Below are positions 52,801 through 64,000 of a DNA stretch of 64,000 nucleotides, one piece after another (position 1 is the first letter of the stretch; each line of letters opens with the position of its first letter). Below the pieces are notes generated by a model. That model was not told where the DNA came from. It saw nothing but the letters and a program-made list of their open reading frames with translations, and did not search any database. The DNA is from Dirofilaria immitis (Eukaryota; Nematoda; Chromadorea; Rhabditida; Onchocercidae), in contig JAKNDB010000087.1 of NCBI GenBank assembly GCA_024305405.1, positions 124,001-188,000 of the forward strand, in the 5' to 3' direction. A program made the position numbers and the translations under genes.

Positions 52801-55800
52801 AAAACTGCGTTTCACCACAACCGGCATTAAATATGTGGAGGAATCAGCGACCCATGGATTACATAATATTTTCAAAGCACTACTTGAGCACATTACAACC
52901 CGTACCCCATATTTCACAGCTAAATGCATCGCAAATTCATCGGATTCAAGTGGATACTAAAAGAAAAACAAACCGCTAATAATATTAGCAAATATGATGG
53001 CGCATAAGATCTTAACCGATTCTTTATTTCTTCGGAAATAAACAAATATCGAGAAAAAAGTTTATCCTTAGATTAATTGGCCAGTAAAAATCTCTAAAGC
53101 GAAATATAAAAATTGCAAACTTTTGTTTTTTCGGTTGGTGGATATTGAGCCGATATATCTTCCACCAAACGATTAAATACAAAACGACGCCTTTCGTTTG
53201 GTAACATGATTTTCGGTATTTTACCTCGATAAAGTATCGCCTTTTTCGTTAAAATCGTTAATGTGTCAATTGTTAAATCCTTCATCTCTTCAGTATGAAC
53301 TGGTGGACCATACTGACAATGAAGTGATGATGCACGAAATCTTAATCGATCCTAAACATATAAAAAATACATCAATATCTACTGAAATGAGAAGTTTGCT
53401 TTGTAGCATTTCTAAAATATCTTACCAAAATGATTCATTAAATATTCCAAAATTAATATTTTTTAAATAAAATATTACAAGAAATACCAAAAACATATTC
53501 AAATGCAACATATTCTCTTGAAAATTGTATAAAGACAAGTGTATCTTGAAATTTCTACTTTCATGGAATAGTTTGCAGCTGAGTATCCTATATCATACCA
53601 AAATATAGGAGATAGCTCGTCGATTGCTACAGTTATATACTGACTTTTTCTAGAACAGAGACTGTGCAGAACTAATTCCTGGTATTGCATACGTTCATCC
53701 TTCAATTTTTCATCCATAATCTGCAAGCATTCCAGAATTTTTGGAAATGAAACGAAAAGCTCAAAATAGAGCACAATTCTGAATTTTACTAGCGTAGAAC
53801 AATTTCGTTTCTTTTTTGTCTTTCTTTGTTCTTGACTGTACCATAAATTCCAGCATTTTCAGTATTCAAATTTTTATTTGCTGAGATCATATTTTTTAGT
53901 TAAGTTTCTTATTGTTTTTTTCATGGCTCAATCAGAGCTTATGAAAAAATAAATTTTATAGGAATTCCCATAAAATATATTCCCGAACTAGAACCAACAA
54001 AACCAAAGAAAGACAAATGAATAGAAATCACCAAAGATTGGGTAAAAATAAATTGAACACAGAGAAAACTTAAAGAGCATTTTCACAAACAAAAATCATC
54101 CCTAAATCAACAGATCAGATGTTTATCTAAATAAGAAATACATGTCACCAAATTAATGATAACCATGCAGCTCAATAACTTATATGATTCCAAATCAAAA
54201 TATAGTAATAAACAAGATCACCACTTAATCAAACTTCCGCAAGATAACTATCATAAATTAACTTCTTAAAAAAAATATAGAAGCATAATTAGAAAGTATA
54301 ACGTTCCTTAGCTAAATATTGAATATGCAAAGTTCCCCGGATTAAAGACTAATTTAATGATACTGATATCTAATAAAAGATTTTTAGAAAATTATTCATA
54401 CTGCTTCCTTCATTACTCAGAAAACATATTGCACAAAATCATTATTTTTTTCTATTATTTCAATAAAATAATAATTGAAAAACAAGAAATAGCACATAGT
54501 TAAGTTTAATACTTACTCTCACTTCTTGTCGATTTTGTTGAAAGCGTGGCTGTGAATGATTAGCATTGAGAAAATTCGCTATAATCGCCACATAACGTTG
54601 ATGATCAATCACTCTTTGAACAACTGAACAATATTGTCTCAATATTTTTGGAAATGGTGGCGCCCATGGCATATCTTCTCGGTTAATCTGAAAATAATTA
54701 TTTTAAATATGTGAAGATAATATATTTTCAAAAAAGAAAACCAATATTTTCACAAGCTTAAATTTTTATTTCGATTTCTTCCCAATAGAACAATGAAATA
54801 AGCAAAAATTGCACATCATTCTAATGCGAATTTTTATTTCAATTTCAATTTCCGGTTTCACTTCCATTAAAATAAAAATTGAGATATCACAAGTAATACT
54901 TGAACTTTGTCATCCTGTGATTTGGGTTGAGCCTTTTCGCGTTGCTTTTCAACATATTTTTGCAGCGCCTCCTCTCTGAAAATGAATAAAATAAATGAAA
55001 AGGTCCATTATTCGTTGTTTACAACTAGATAAATTCGGTAATTATGAGATTTGAGAAACCCCAGATGAAGGAAATTCCCGCAATGAAAGATATCACGGAT
55101 TAGAGATTGGAAAGATAAAGATAGATAGACGGAGATATAAAAATATTTTTTGTAATTTTTGTAATTCCAAAAATTTTTTTGTAATTTATTAATTAGAAAC
55201 TTCTCAATAAATGCATAAATAAATTATTTTATTTAAAAAAATATATATAGTGAAAGAGTACAAAAACAAATACGTACATAAAAAAATTAAGGAGTAAGCT
55301 TTGTTGTTCGTAAATAAAATAAAATACTACCTAAAATAAAAATTGTGAAAAAAGTGATCAAGAAAACTATTTTCTGCTATACTTACTTCGAGTAACCTTG
55401 TTTGGCCAATTTATGAAGTGCAATATTAGTTGGTACTTTCGCTTCTCGTTTTTCTGCTTCCTGTTTTGCTGATTTGTGAGATTTACGGCTTGTTCCAGGA
55501 GTATCCGATGTCTCGCCTCCTCTTGTCCAATTGCTCAACTTTCCGGTATTTTCTAATTTTTATCCCATTCACGTGAACCACAGGTCGTGGTAATTTTTGC
55601 CTTTTTGAGTGAAGTCTTTTGATAATACTGATTGATCACCATTCGATTTATGATTTTTTGAAATTGATCCTCTTTATCCGTTTGTTTTCCATGTTCAGGA
55701 AAAATTTTAAAGTTTTTATTTTCAAATAATTTGTGGCATCAATTAGAATTTAAATCAGAAATTTTTCTTTTCAAACGTTCAATTTCCAGAAAATGAAATT

Positions 55801-56377
55801 ATTAGATATTGGATAAGTTAAGCGTTATTTCAAATTCTAATGTATTGTGAATACGTACTAGAAATCGGAACTTGACATGGTATAAGTGCGTACAAGCCAT
55901 CAATTCAGGAAGATGAGTTTCATGGAATTCAGATAATTTCAAAAACTTATAAAAGAAAAGCTCGATAGAAAATAACCGAAAACTTATCACTGCTCAATCA
56001 TATTTTTATCCATTATATTTTGACTATGTCGAGAAATAATTTCCAACTAAATTGATTTATAAACTTCGTCATATTGGCTATCTGTTTTAAGTTATCTATC
56101 GATATGCTTATTCATCAATAAATATATTACAATAGTAATAAACCAAGAAAAAAAAACCTTCAATATATCGAGACTCTTCATTTTTTGATGGCAACATCCA
56201 ATATGGTGGATTATTAACAAATAAAATCTCTTCTCCTTTCGTTTTTTCCAATATTTGTTCGTCACGACATCGATCACAAAATAATACATTATGTGAAATA
56301 ATAGTATTTAAATCGGCATCTGAATTTAGAAATGGACAACGTGAAGCAGCCTGTGAACCACGCCATTCTTCGTCCAT
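49837..56377 (-). CDS. ICE2: Little Elongation Complex subunit 2 (ICE2/NARG2)
   Basis: ICE2 belongs to the Little Elongation Complex, which drives RNA polymerase II transcription of snRNA genes in the nucleus. The start ATG is at 56,375-56,377 (MDEEWRG), five bases after a TTTTTAG acceptor. Exons follow at about 55.8, 55.4-55.7, 54.9, 54.55-54.69, 53.56-53.72, 53.11-53.36, 52.79-52.96, 52.38-52.62, 52.1-52.24, 51.36-51.57, 51.1-51.2, 50.9-51.0, 50.6-50.73, 50.23-50.45 and 49.84-50.16 kb. The NARG2_C-type part is the best evidence: NKRYTLFSLGHDGMQDVDLI (about 51,500), MKLESLQPGNYLIRKES (about 50,690), and LVLVYHIVQKRIPASF (about 50,310), each close to the remembered human protein. A basic KRRRK stretch near the end may be a nuclear signal. 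Single A losses break the frame at 50,095-50,098, 55,557-55,561 and 55,617-55,620. The E1/E2 junction is uncertain. Confidence 0.78.
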
Positions 56378-56382
56378 CAAAC

Positions 56383-57595
56383 TAAAAATAGTAAATTAAA
56401 TTTTACATTAAAAAAAGTTTTAATTTTAACAAGGACTAATCAACAAGTTAATTCAAAATTGATAAATTTAGAGATTCTTTTTCTTTTTTTTTTGAGAGAA
56501 ACAAAATTTCTTAACAATCAAAATTATTGATAATTGTATAAAAAATTTTTCAAAAAATCCACAATTATGAAATTTTTGAAAAACGATCGATGATTCTTTC
56601 GCAAATACATTCATAGAAATGATCAATCAGTAAAGTTTAATTTTTATACGTAAGATCCGTAAATTATGAATATTTTGGATAGCGACACAATTTCGTTGAG
56701 AATATAGCTAATTACACCTAACACTATGCGAATGATAAATTGATAAAATTTCCATTTCTATACTTTAATCAAATTATATGCAAATATTTGAAAATAATCA
56801 ATGAAAACGACAATACAAACATCATCCAAGTCCGTACTATACGAGAAATACGTCAACTCCAGCGTCTAACGTCAATCACCCAATAGGGACGAGCTGCAAA
56901 ATCCACATCAGACGAATGACGCCTGATTGACAAATTTTTGAGCCGGAAGTTTGCAGTTTAAAAAGATTTGAAATTCGTAAAATTTGTTGGGAAATTAAGA
57001 AGTTTAATTTGATTTTAAAAATACGTTGAAATCATATATCAATTAGTATTGAATTCGAATTAAACCAACAACTGTTTCGAGATTAACTTAGCAACTAGTT
57101 CAAGACTAACTGAACAAACTACTTTAAAACTACCTTAAACCAATATTTCGATGTTTATGTTCTATCAGAAAGTTACAAGAATTTATTATATTTACGCATT
57201 AGGTAAAGTAAAATATACCTGAAATTTTACAACTTTTACAACTTAGTAAAATTAAAATTATGCTGAAATTTTGAAATTTCCAAAGACTTTTTATTAAAAT
57301 GTTGCATCTTTTTTTTTTAGATTTTAATTATGTAAAATTAGAAATTTCTTCCATTAATTTTGAATTATTCCAATTATCAAATTAAAGCTTTCAACAGACA
57401 TTTTATAGCGAAAAAAAAATGAAAAAATAATAAATAAATTTTTGTTCGATATGTATGAAAATTAATAAATAATACAAATTTTATAAAAATTAATTCTTTA
57501 ATTTGAATTAAAAAAATACTTTTAATGTAAATTTAATTAGGAATTTTTTTATTGTTTTTATCGAAAATTTATAAATTAATAAAATTGAAAGATTT
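56383..57595. other. 5' flank of ICE2, no other gene
   Basis: A TTTTTAG ending at 56,382 (-), five bases before the ICE2 ATG, is a likely spliced-leader acceptor. The ICE2 promoter should lie here. A short less A+T-rich stretch at about 56,820-56,950 is the only other compositional feature. Confidence 0.5.
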
Positions 57596-57604
57596 ACAAT
57601 TTTT

Positions 57605-58038
57605 ATTTATTCAATCCTTATTTATATTCAATTCTTATTTCTATTCGATTCCTATTTATATTCAATTCCTATTTGTATTCAATTCCTCTTTCTATTCAAT
57701 TCCTATTTCTATTCAATCCTTATTTATATTAAATTCCTATTTATATTCAATCCTTATTTCTATTCAATTCTTATTTCTACTCAATTCCTATTTATATTCA
57801 ATCCTTATTTATATTCAGTCCTTATTTATATTCAATTCCTCTTTCTATTCAATTCCTATTTCTATTCAATCCTTATTTCTATTCAATCCTTATTTCTATT
57901 CAATCCTTATTTATATTCAATTCCTATTTCTATTCAATCCACATTTCTATTCAATCCTTATTTATATTCAATTCCTATTTATATTCAATTCCTATTTATA
58001 TTCAATTCCTATTCCTATTCAATTCCTATTTCTATTAT
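57605..58038. repeat. 17-bp minisatellite, about 25 units
   Basis: Tandem array of a 17-bp unit close to TCAATTCCTATTTATAT. Variants alternate at fixed places (CC/CT/TC, and ATAT/CTAT/GTAT). The unit contains few stop codons, so an open frame of 181 codons (57,552-58,097, +) runs through it with a 17-residue period. This is a consequence of the repeat, not evidence for a protein. Confidence 0.92.
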
Positions 58039-58530
58039 ATCATTCATTCATTCTCCAAAAATTTTGTAATTTTTATTTATTTCGTTTTTTTATTTGATTT
58101 TTACGATTGTAAAGTATTTTTTGCTTTTTCCTTTTGTTTTCAATCACAAATTGTTTTTAAATTTTCATGGCAAATGTATGAAATTTTTTTTTCAAGTCAA
58201 AACTTTTCATTCGTCTTTGCATTTCCTTCCTCATTCCTTTTCCCGCATTTTTGCTTTCATTCATTCATTTGTCATTTTGTTCAAGAACCTGTTCGAGAGT
58301 AACAAAATATCAAGTTATGCAGTAGTAGTTTATTACTTTTGAAGAAATGTTTAATTGAAAAAAATTTTGAAATAGTACAGAAAATCATATTAGTATCTGT
58401 TTCATGTATTTAAAAAATAATAATTAATATATATTCAACTATATTAGTATTTAATTAATTAATTAATTAATTAGAATATTGTATTTTATCGTCACTACTT
58501 CTTGTCTATAATTATAATTGAATATTAACA

Positions 58531-58553
58531 ATAATAATAATAATAATAATTGT
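58531..58553. repeat. (ATA)n microsatellite
   Basis: A short run of ATA/AAT trinucleotides in A+T-rich non-coding DNA. Confidence 0.85.
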
Positions 58554-58711
58554 TTATAATTATTTAAAATTACAAATTAATAGTTTAAAAAAATTTTATT
58601 GTTTTGATGACAATTTTCACTTTTACTTTTTATTATGAAATTGTTGATGAATTGAAATTTTAATTTCATCGACTTGTTTTCTTTTCTTCATTTTTTAAAA
58701 ACTTTTATTAA

Positions 58712-58763
58712 GTATGTATGTATGTATGTGTATGTATGTGTATGTATGTATGTATGTGTATAT
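58712..58763. repeat. (TGTA)n microsatellite
   Basis: About 50 bp of GTAT/TGTA tetranucleotides with scattered TG interruptions. Confidence 0.92.
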
Positions 58764-60534
58764 GATTATTGCTTTGATGTATGAAAGAATTTGTTTAAAC
58801 ATTTATTTTTATATTAATGATAATATGTTTATATCAGTAATGATATAAACATATCAGTAATGATTTATATCAGTAATGAATATTTGAAAAAAAAACGAAA
58901 AATTTAATAAAAAGAAGATAGGAAATGAAAAAGAAATAAGAAATGAATAAATTTTTTCAAAAAAGATTTCCAATTTTTTTTTTGTTTGTAATAGAATTTG
59001 TGTAAAAAATATAAAAAAACTATGATTTAATCTAAAAAATGACGAATAAATAGGAAATGAATAAAATTTTTAATACAAAAGAAGGAATTAAAATAAATAA
59101 AAATAGTAAAACAATAAGTTTTTAAAAAAACATTTTCAATTTTTTTCTTTTTTTTTTTGAAAGTAGAAATTATGAAAAATTATGACTTAGTTTCATTTAT
59201 CTATCAGTTATTCCTATCATTACTTATATTTATATAACGATAATATACGAAGCACTACGATATCAAAATTTATTAATATCAGTTAACAATTATCAATAAG
59301 AGAGAAAATTTTTTTTTTTTACATTTAATCAGTATAAAAAAACAAAACGAAGTAAGACAAAAAATGAACAAAATATACATGTTTTATGTTCTTCATCTTA
59401 CATTTCAAAAGTTTCAAAAAAGATAAATAAATTATCAATCATTTATCACCATATTTTAATGCCTTATATTTATTCCTCTAAAACATTATTTGTTGAAAAT
59501 GGCAAAAAAAAAAAAATGAAATAAAGAAAGAATGAATGAATGAAAGATGATAACTAAGTTTCAAATTTAAACAAAAAAAAAAAAAGGACAAACAGAAAAA
59601 TGTATTTTTAAAAAAAAAAAAAAGTTCATATCTTAAAATTAAATTATTTTTCACTCAATTTTTCATAAATTTTTTTCGCAAAATTAAATTATTCAATCGT
59701 TCTAATTATGCATATTTTTGCATATTTTCGTAATTTCTTCCTTTTTTTTTAGCATTAAAAATCGAATATAATTAAAGAATAAATTTCAAATTTAAGTAAA
59801 TGTATTGGAATAAAATTTAAAATTTAAATTATTAATTATTCAATGAAATTATCATTTACAAATTGATATATAATATCAAAAATATTTTGAAATTTTTTTG
59901 AAAAAGAAAAATTTTAACATACATAATAATCGTATTGGAAATTAATAATTTGTTAATTAAAATTTTAAATTTTCATTTAAAATTATTAGCATAAAATTAA
60001 ATTTGACGAAAATATTTTAATTTTTTTCATAAAATTTCATAAATAATATATTATATATTTCAAAATTTTTTTTCCTAATAATTAAGAATTAAAAGGAAAT
60101 ATGAGTTGGTGGAAAAAAAGATGTGATATATATTTGATAAGATATTTCAGAAATATTGTTTTTATTATTGCAGAATATTGATAACTTATTTTTATTAATC
60201 AATATTATTGTTTGTTTCTTGCCTTCGTTGATACAAATATCATCATTTATCATTGTTTTGATTATCTTATCAAATGATTAAATCATCATCAGTGGTATGA
60301 ATATTATTAATTACAATTGTAATCATTATGTTATCATTTTAACAATTACTGTCATTTTTTTTTGTTGCTATTGCATCAAAATGCAATGTTCGTATCATTC
60401 ATATCATTCATTGTCAGTTCGTTATGATTTATAATTCTGCTAACTTTCATTATTCAAATTTTATAACTTAAAATGAACAATCAATAATTTTTCAATTTCA
60501 TTCATTCTGTTTATCATTTATATCATTTTTATCA

Positions 60535-60712
60535 ATTTATCATTATCATGATTACTTTTCATACAACTACCATCATTATTATCATTATTTATTATCATTG
60601 TCATGATTACCTTTCACACAAATGTTATTATTACTATTATCATTATTTATTATCATTATCATGATTACTTTTCATGCAAGTACCATTATTATTATCATTA
60701 TTTATTGTTTCA
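60535..60712. repeat. Imperfect tandem repeat, about 56-bp unit, 3 copies
   Basis: Three successive units share TTATCATTATTTATTATCAT, then TCATGATTACNTTTCA, then a variable ACNA..TATTATTA stretch. Confidence 0.75.
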
Positions 60713-61493
60713 AATTTTCATTCTCTTTTTTTTTAACATTTAAAACGGTATCGATCAGTAGTAGTAGTATAAAATAAAATTGTAAAATCGAACATTTCAG
60801 CTATAGTTGATAATTCATTCCCAAAAAAAAAAAAAATGATAAATGTTATTTTTCTTTTTTAAATAATTTTATTATTAAAAAGAAAAATAAAAAAGTTTTC
60901 AGTTAAAATACTTTTTTCTAAGCAAAATAAAAAAATGTTATTTTGCTGAAAAAAAAATTCTTTTCTTTTTTTTCAAAAAAAAAAAGAAAAAATGCAACAA
61001 AACAATTTTTTTATGAAAATATTTTTAGAATTTTTATTACAAAAAAAAAAAACAAAAAAGCGAAAAAACAAAAACAAAATAAACAAACAAAAGTGTACAT
61101 TAATAAATATTATGTTACAACATACAAAATATTTATTTATATATATATATATTTTTCAATTTTTTTCTCCCACTTTTGTACTTGTATATATTTGAAAAGA
61201 TTAATGTTATTACTTTAAAAAAAAAAAAAAAAGTTAAAATTCTTTCTCGTCTTTTTAAGACATAGTCTCGTTTGAAAAATTTAAATAGCAAAAAAGAGGA
61301 GGAAAAAAAAGAAAAAGATGATGTTATCAACAAGTTTTCAAGAATAAAGAAATTCTTGAGAAAGAATTTTGAAAACAAAAAAAAAAAAAAAACGATGAAC
61401 TAATGAAGATGATGAAGGTGAAAGAAAGAAAAAGACAAAAAAAAAGTGATTAATTAATAGAGAGTGATAAATTTCCTATTTATTTTCTCTCTT

Positions 61494-61525
61494 CACCTTT
61501 CTCTCTCTCTTTCTCTCTTTCTGCT
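61494..61525. repeat. (CT)n-rich tract
   Basis: Pyrimidine tract of CT/CTTT units. Its purine counterpart is at 61,640-61,684. Confidence 0.8.
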
Positions 61526-61639
61526 TATTTTTATTTATCTTTCTTCGTTATATGCTAAGAAAAATATGACGAAAAATAACTTTTTATAATCTTCAACATT
61601 TTAATATTTTTAAAATTTCGAGAGTGCTAGTGAGAGACG

Positions 61640-61684
61640 GAAAGAGAGAGAGGGAAAGAGAAAGAGAGAGAGAGAGAAGAGAGA
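61640..61684. repeat. (GA)n-rich tract
   Basis: Purine tract of GA repeats interrupted by GGGAAA. It lies 115 bp from a CT tract and could pair with it in single-stranded DNA. Confidence 0.8.
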
Positions 61685-61879
61685 TTGCAATGTTAAAATT
61701 TTTAAAAATAAATTTTATTTTAAACAAATATTTTAATGTAATATAAAAAAATTGCAATAAACATTAGAATTTTATCACATTTTAGCATTTCTGATTATTT
61801 CTAATTATTATATTATTTAAAAATTTCCATTAATTCCTACAAATTCTTCATATCATTAAAATCGTTATCAATTAATATG

Positions 61880-62110
61880 ATTAAGTATTGTCTTAATTAA
61901 GCATTTGATAAATATTGATTTATTTAAGCAATTGATAAATATTATGATGATGAATAGTAGAAAGTAATTATAATATTAATATTTATACTATTCACGATCA
62001 TAATATTATCAATTTATGTGATTAAATATTACCTTAAGTTAAGCATTTGATAAATATCATGATATTCATTTATTTAAGCAATTGATAAATATTATGATGA
62101 TGAATAGTGA
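61880..62110. repeat. Two-copy tandem duplication, period about 142 bp
   Basis: GCATTTGATAAATAT ... GCAATTGATAAATATTATGATGATGAATAGT occurs at about 61,901-61,958 and again at about 62,043-62,109, seen in part. Confidence 0.7.
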
Positions 62111-62163
62111 AATCCATAATTATGATATTATTAAAATTTCTATTATTCATAATTATTAATATT

Positions 62164-62425
62164 AGTAAAATTTCTAATATTTCTAATTATTATCATATTA
62201 TTACCAAAATTTCTGATACTTCTTATCATTATCATATTATTAGTAAAATTTCTGACACTTCTTATCATTATCATATTATTAGTAAACTTTCTGATACTTC
62301 TTATCATTATCATTAGTAAAATTTCTGATACTTCTTATTATTATCATATTATTAGTAAAATTTCTGATACTTCTTATCATTATCATTAGTAAAATTTCTG
62401 ATACTTCTTATCATTATCATATCAA
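62164..62425. repeat. 39-bp tandem repeat, about 6 units
   Basis: Units of about 39 bp contain TATCATTATCATATTATTAG, then TAAAATTTCTGATACTTCT. Some units lack part of the ATATT segment. The unit length is a multiple of three, which gives a repetitive open frame (ISDTSYHYH) without other coding evidence. Confidence 0.88.
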
Positions 62426-62756
62426 AATTTCTACTATTCATAATTAAACAAATATATTATTAAAATTTTTCTATGAAAATTTACAAAATCAGTAATAATC
62501 ATTTTAATGGAAGAGAAAATTTGAACATTATAAATTCATAAAAAGATAAATTTGAAAAGAAAAGAAAAAAAAAGAAAGAAAGAAATTTGTCATTTTAGAT
62601 AGAATAAATTATCTATGACTTTTATCATTTTTTATTAGTAATAAATTAAAGTATACTCTGATATTTTAATCTTTATTTTGTTAATATCAAAATATTTCAA
62701 TTAAAAAAAAAAAAAATTATATGATTAAAAAAAAGCTTTTATCCTTTTCATTTTTG

Positions 62757-62872
62757 TCATCTTCATCTTCTTCTCCTTCTTCATCTTCTTCTTCTTCTTC
62801 TTCTTCTTCTTCTTCTACTTCTTCTTCTTCCACACCTTCTTCTTCCACACCTTCTTCATCACCTTTTTCTTG
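62757..62872. repeat. (CTT)n-rich tract with TTCCACACC units
   Basis: Long TCT/TTC trinucleotide run, followed by two copies of CTTCTTCTTCCACAC. Confidence 0.9.
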
Positions 62873-64000
62873 TTCATTTACTTAAAATTAATTAAAATTG
62901 AATTTGTCCTTAATCAATCTATACAAATTATGACACACCTTGTTTGATTGATAAAACAAAATTGATTTATTTAAATACATATTTATATATTCTCGATATT
63001 GATCATTTCTTAACTGTTAAAATTTACCTTATAATTTTTATCAATTTAACTTTACATTTGATTTTTATTAGAAAATTATTAAATTAATTTATTGTAAAAC
63101 GAAACTGATTCATTTAAATATGTATTTATTTTCTTGATATTAATCATTTCTTAACCAAAATTTTATTTTATAATTTTTATCAAATTTTTTTATCTTTTAA
63201 ATTTTTTAATATATGTATCAATCTAAAAATTAATTAATTAATATTAATTACAGACAATACCATATATATATATATATGTACAAATCGTATTTTGTAACAA
63301 TTTCAAGAAAACATTTTTTATACTTTTTTCTTTTTTTTTTAATTTTCAAATAATTAATTTTTTGATTTAAATGAAATTGATATTTTTAAGTATTGTGAAT
63401 TCTAAAATTAATTAATTAATATTAATTACAGTTAATACTAACATCGCATTCCATAATCATTTATAGTAGTAATATCAAATAATTAATATTAATTAATTTT
63501 GTTGCATATTTTTGGAATGGATATTAGTATTAATTATATTTTTGTAAAATAAAAAAATTTTTTAATTTAAATCAAACATTTATATAAAATATGACAAAAT
63601 AATCAAATTTTTCAATTCCAATTAAATTTCATAACATTTTATTCTAAAAAAAATTTGAAATGAAAAATGTTTGTAACGAAATGATTGCTCGAAATGCAAA
63701 AATTGTTTGAACTTTGCAATTGCCATTAAAATAATTTGAAATTGCGGAAAATTTTTCATTTTAAAGAAATAAAAAGGAGAAAAAATTGATTAAAAAAACA
63801 AAAAAATAAAAAATATTTTTGGCAATAATTGTAGAAAATATTTCTAATACTTTAACTTATATTGATGTAATTAAGTTTTTTTTCTTTTATTTATGATAAT
63901 TTGAAATGATAAAAATATATATTAGCAAAAAATGATTACGTATAAACAATGACAGTATAATATTAAGAGAGAATTTCAAAATTGGGATAATTTAGAAATT

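Larger units (their letters stand above)
58038..64000. other. A+T-rich gene-free region
   Basis: Six kilobases with no exon, splice pattern or RNA gene that I can support on either strand. It is dense in homopolymers (A or T runs of 9-14), simple repeats and short tandem arrays, some listed separately. The open frames at 58,094-58,342, 60,943-61,378 and 62,107-62,316 are low-complexity chance frames. TTAGGC telomere arrays were looked for and not seen. Confidence 0.65.

Noticed and set aside
60943..61378. Lys/Phe-rich open frames on both strands
   Set aside because: They are produced by long A and T homopolymers and a TA run.
62107..62316. Histidine/tyrosine repeat peptide frame
   Set aside because: It is explained by the 39-bp tandem repeat, whose length is a multiple of three.

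Overview
The window is nuclear DNA of a nematode, most likely a spirurid or filarial (clade III) worm. It is strongly A+T-rich, its genes are split by many short to medium introns with GT-AG borders, and T-rich acceptor sites lie just 5' of several start codons, as expected for spliced-leader trans-splicing. No base composition or tRNA points to a bacterial or organellar insert. I recognise five conserved genes by protein similarity recalled from memory, one C2H2 zinc-finger gene, and a broken copy of it. No search was run.

Layout. 1-14,298 (-) is the cohesin loader Scc2/Nipped-B/NIPBL (C. elegans pqn-85); its 3' end lies beyond the left edge. A 1-kb intergenic segment separates it from the divergent gene 15,305-26,630 (+), the dynactin large subunit (DCTN1/p150-Glued, dnc-1), which shows no CAP-Gly exon here. 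26.6-36.3 kb is the accessory part. It holds a zinc-finger gene whose first exon encodes a signal-peptide-like sequence (33,911-34,969, -), a decayed inverted paralogue (28,026-29,305, +), inverted repeats, copies of the zinc-finger 5' flank, and two LTR-like elements with a shared palindromic end. 36,287-43,055 (-) is PLAA/UFD3 (WD40, then apparently two PFU modules, then PUL). 44,779-49,199 (+) is splicing factor SF3A3. 49,837-56,377 (-) is ICE2/NARG2, a Little Elongation Complex subunit. From 57 kb to the right edge I see no gene, only A+T-rich DNA with a 17-bp minisatellite and many simple repeats.

Functionally the five conserved genes are unrelated housekeeping genes (cohesin loading, dynein transport, ubiquitin/Cdc48 handling, pre-mRNA splicing, snRNA transcription). 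They are arranged as divergent pairs (pqn-85/dnc-1, ufd-3/SF3A3) and one convergent pair (SF3A3/ICE2), with no sign of an operon.

A caution for any reader: at least twelve exons of these conserved genes are one base short in a run of A (coding strand), which breaks an otherwise conserved frame. Because this affects all five essential genes in the same way, I read these breaks as consensus sequence errors rather than pseudogenes. The TGA in the zinc-finger gene is a different kind of lesion and may be real.
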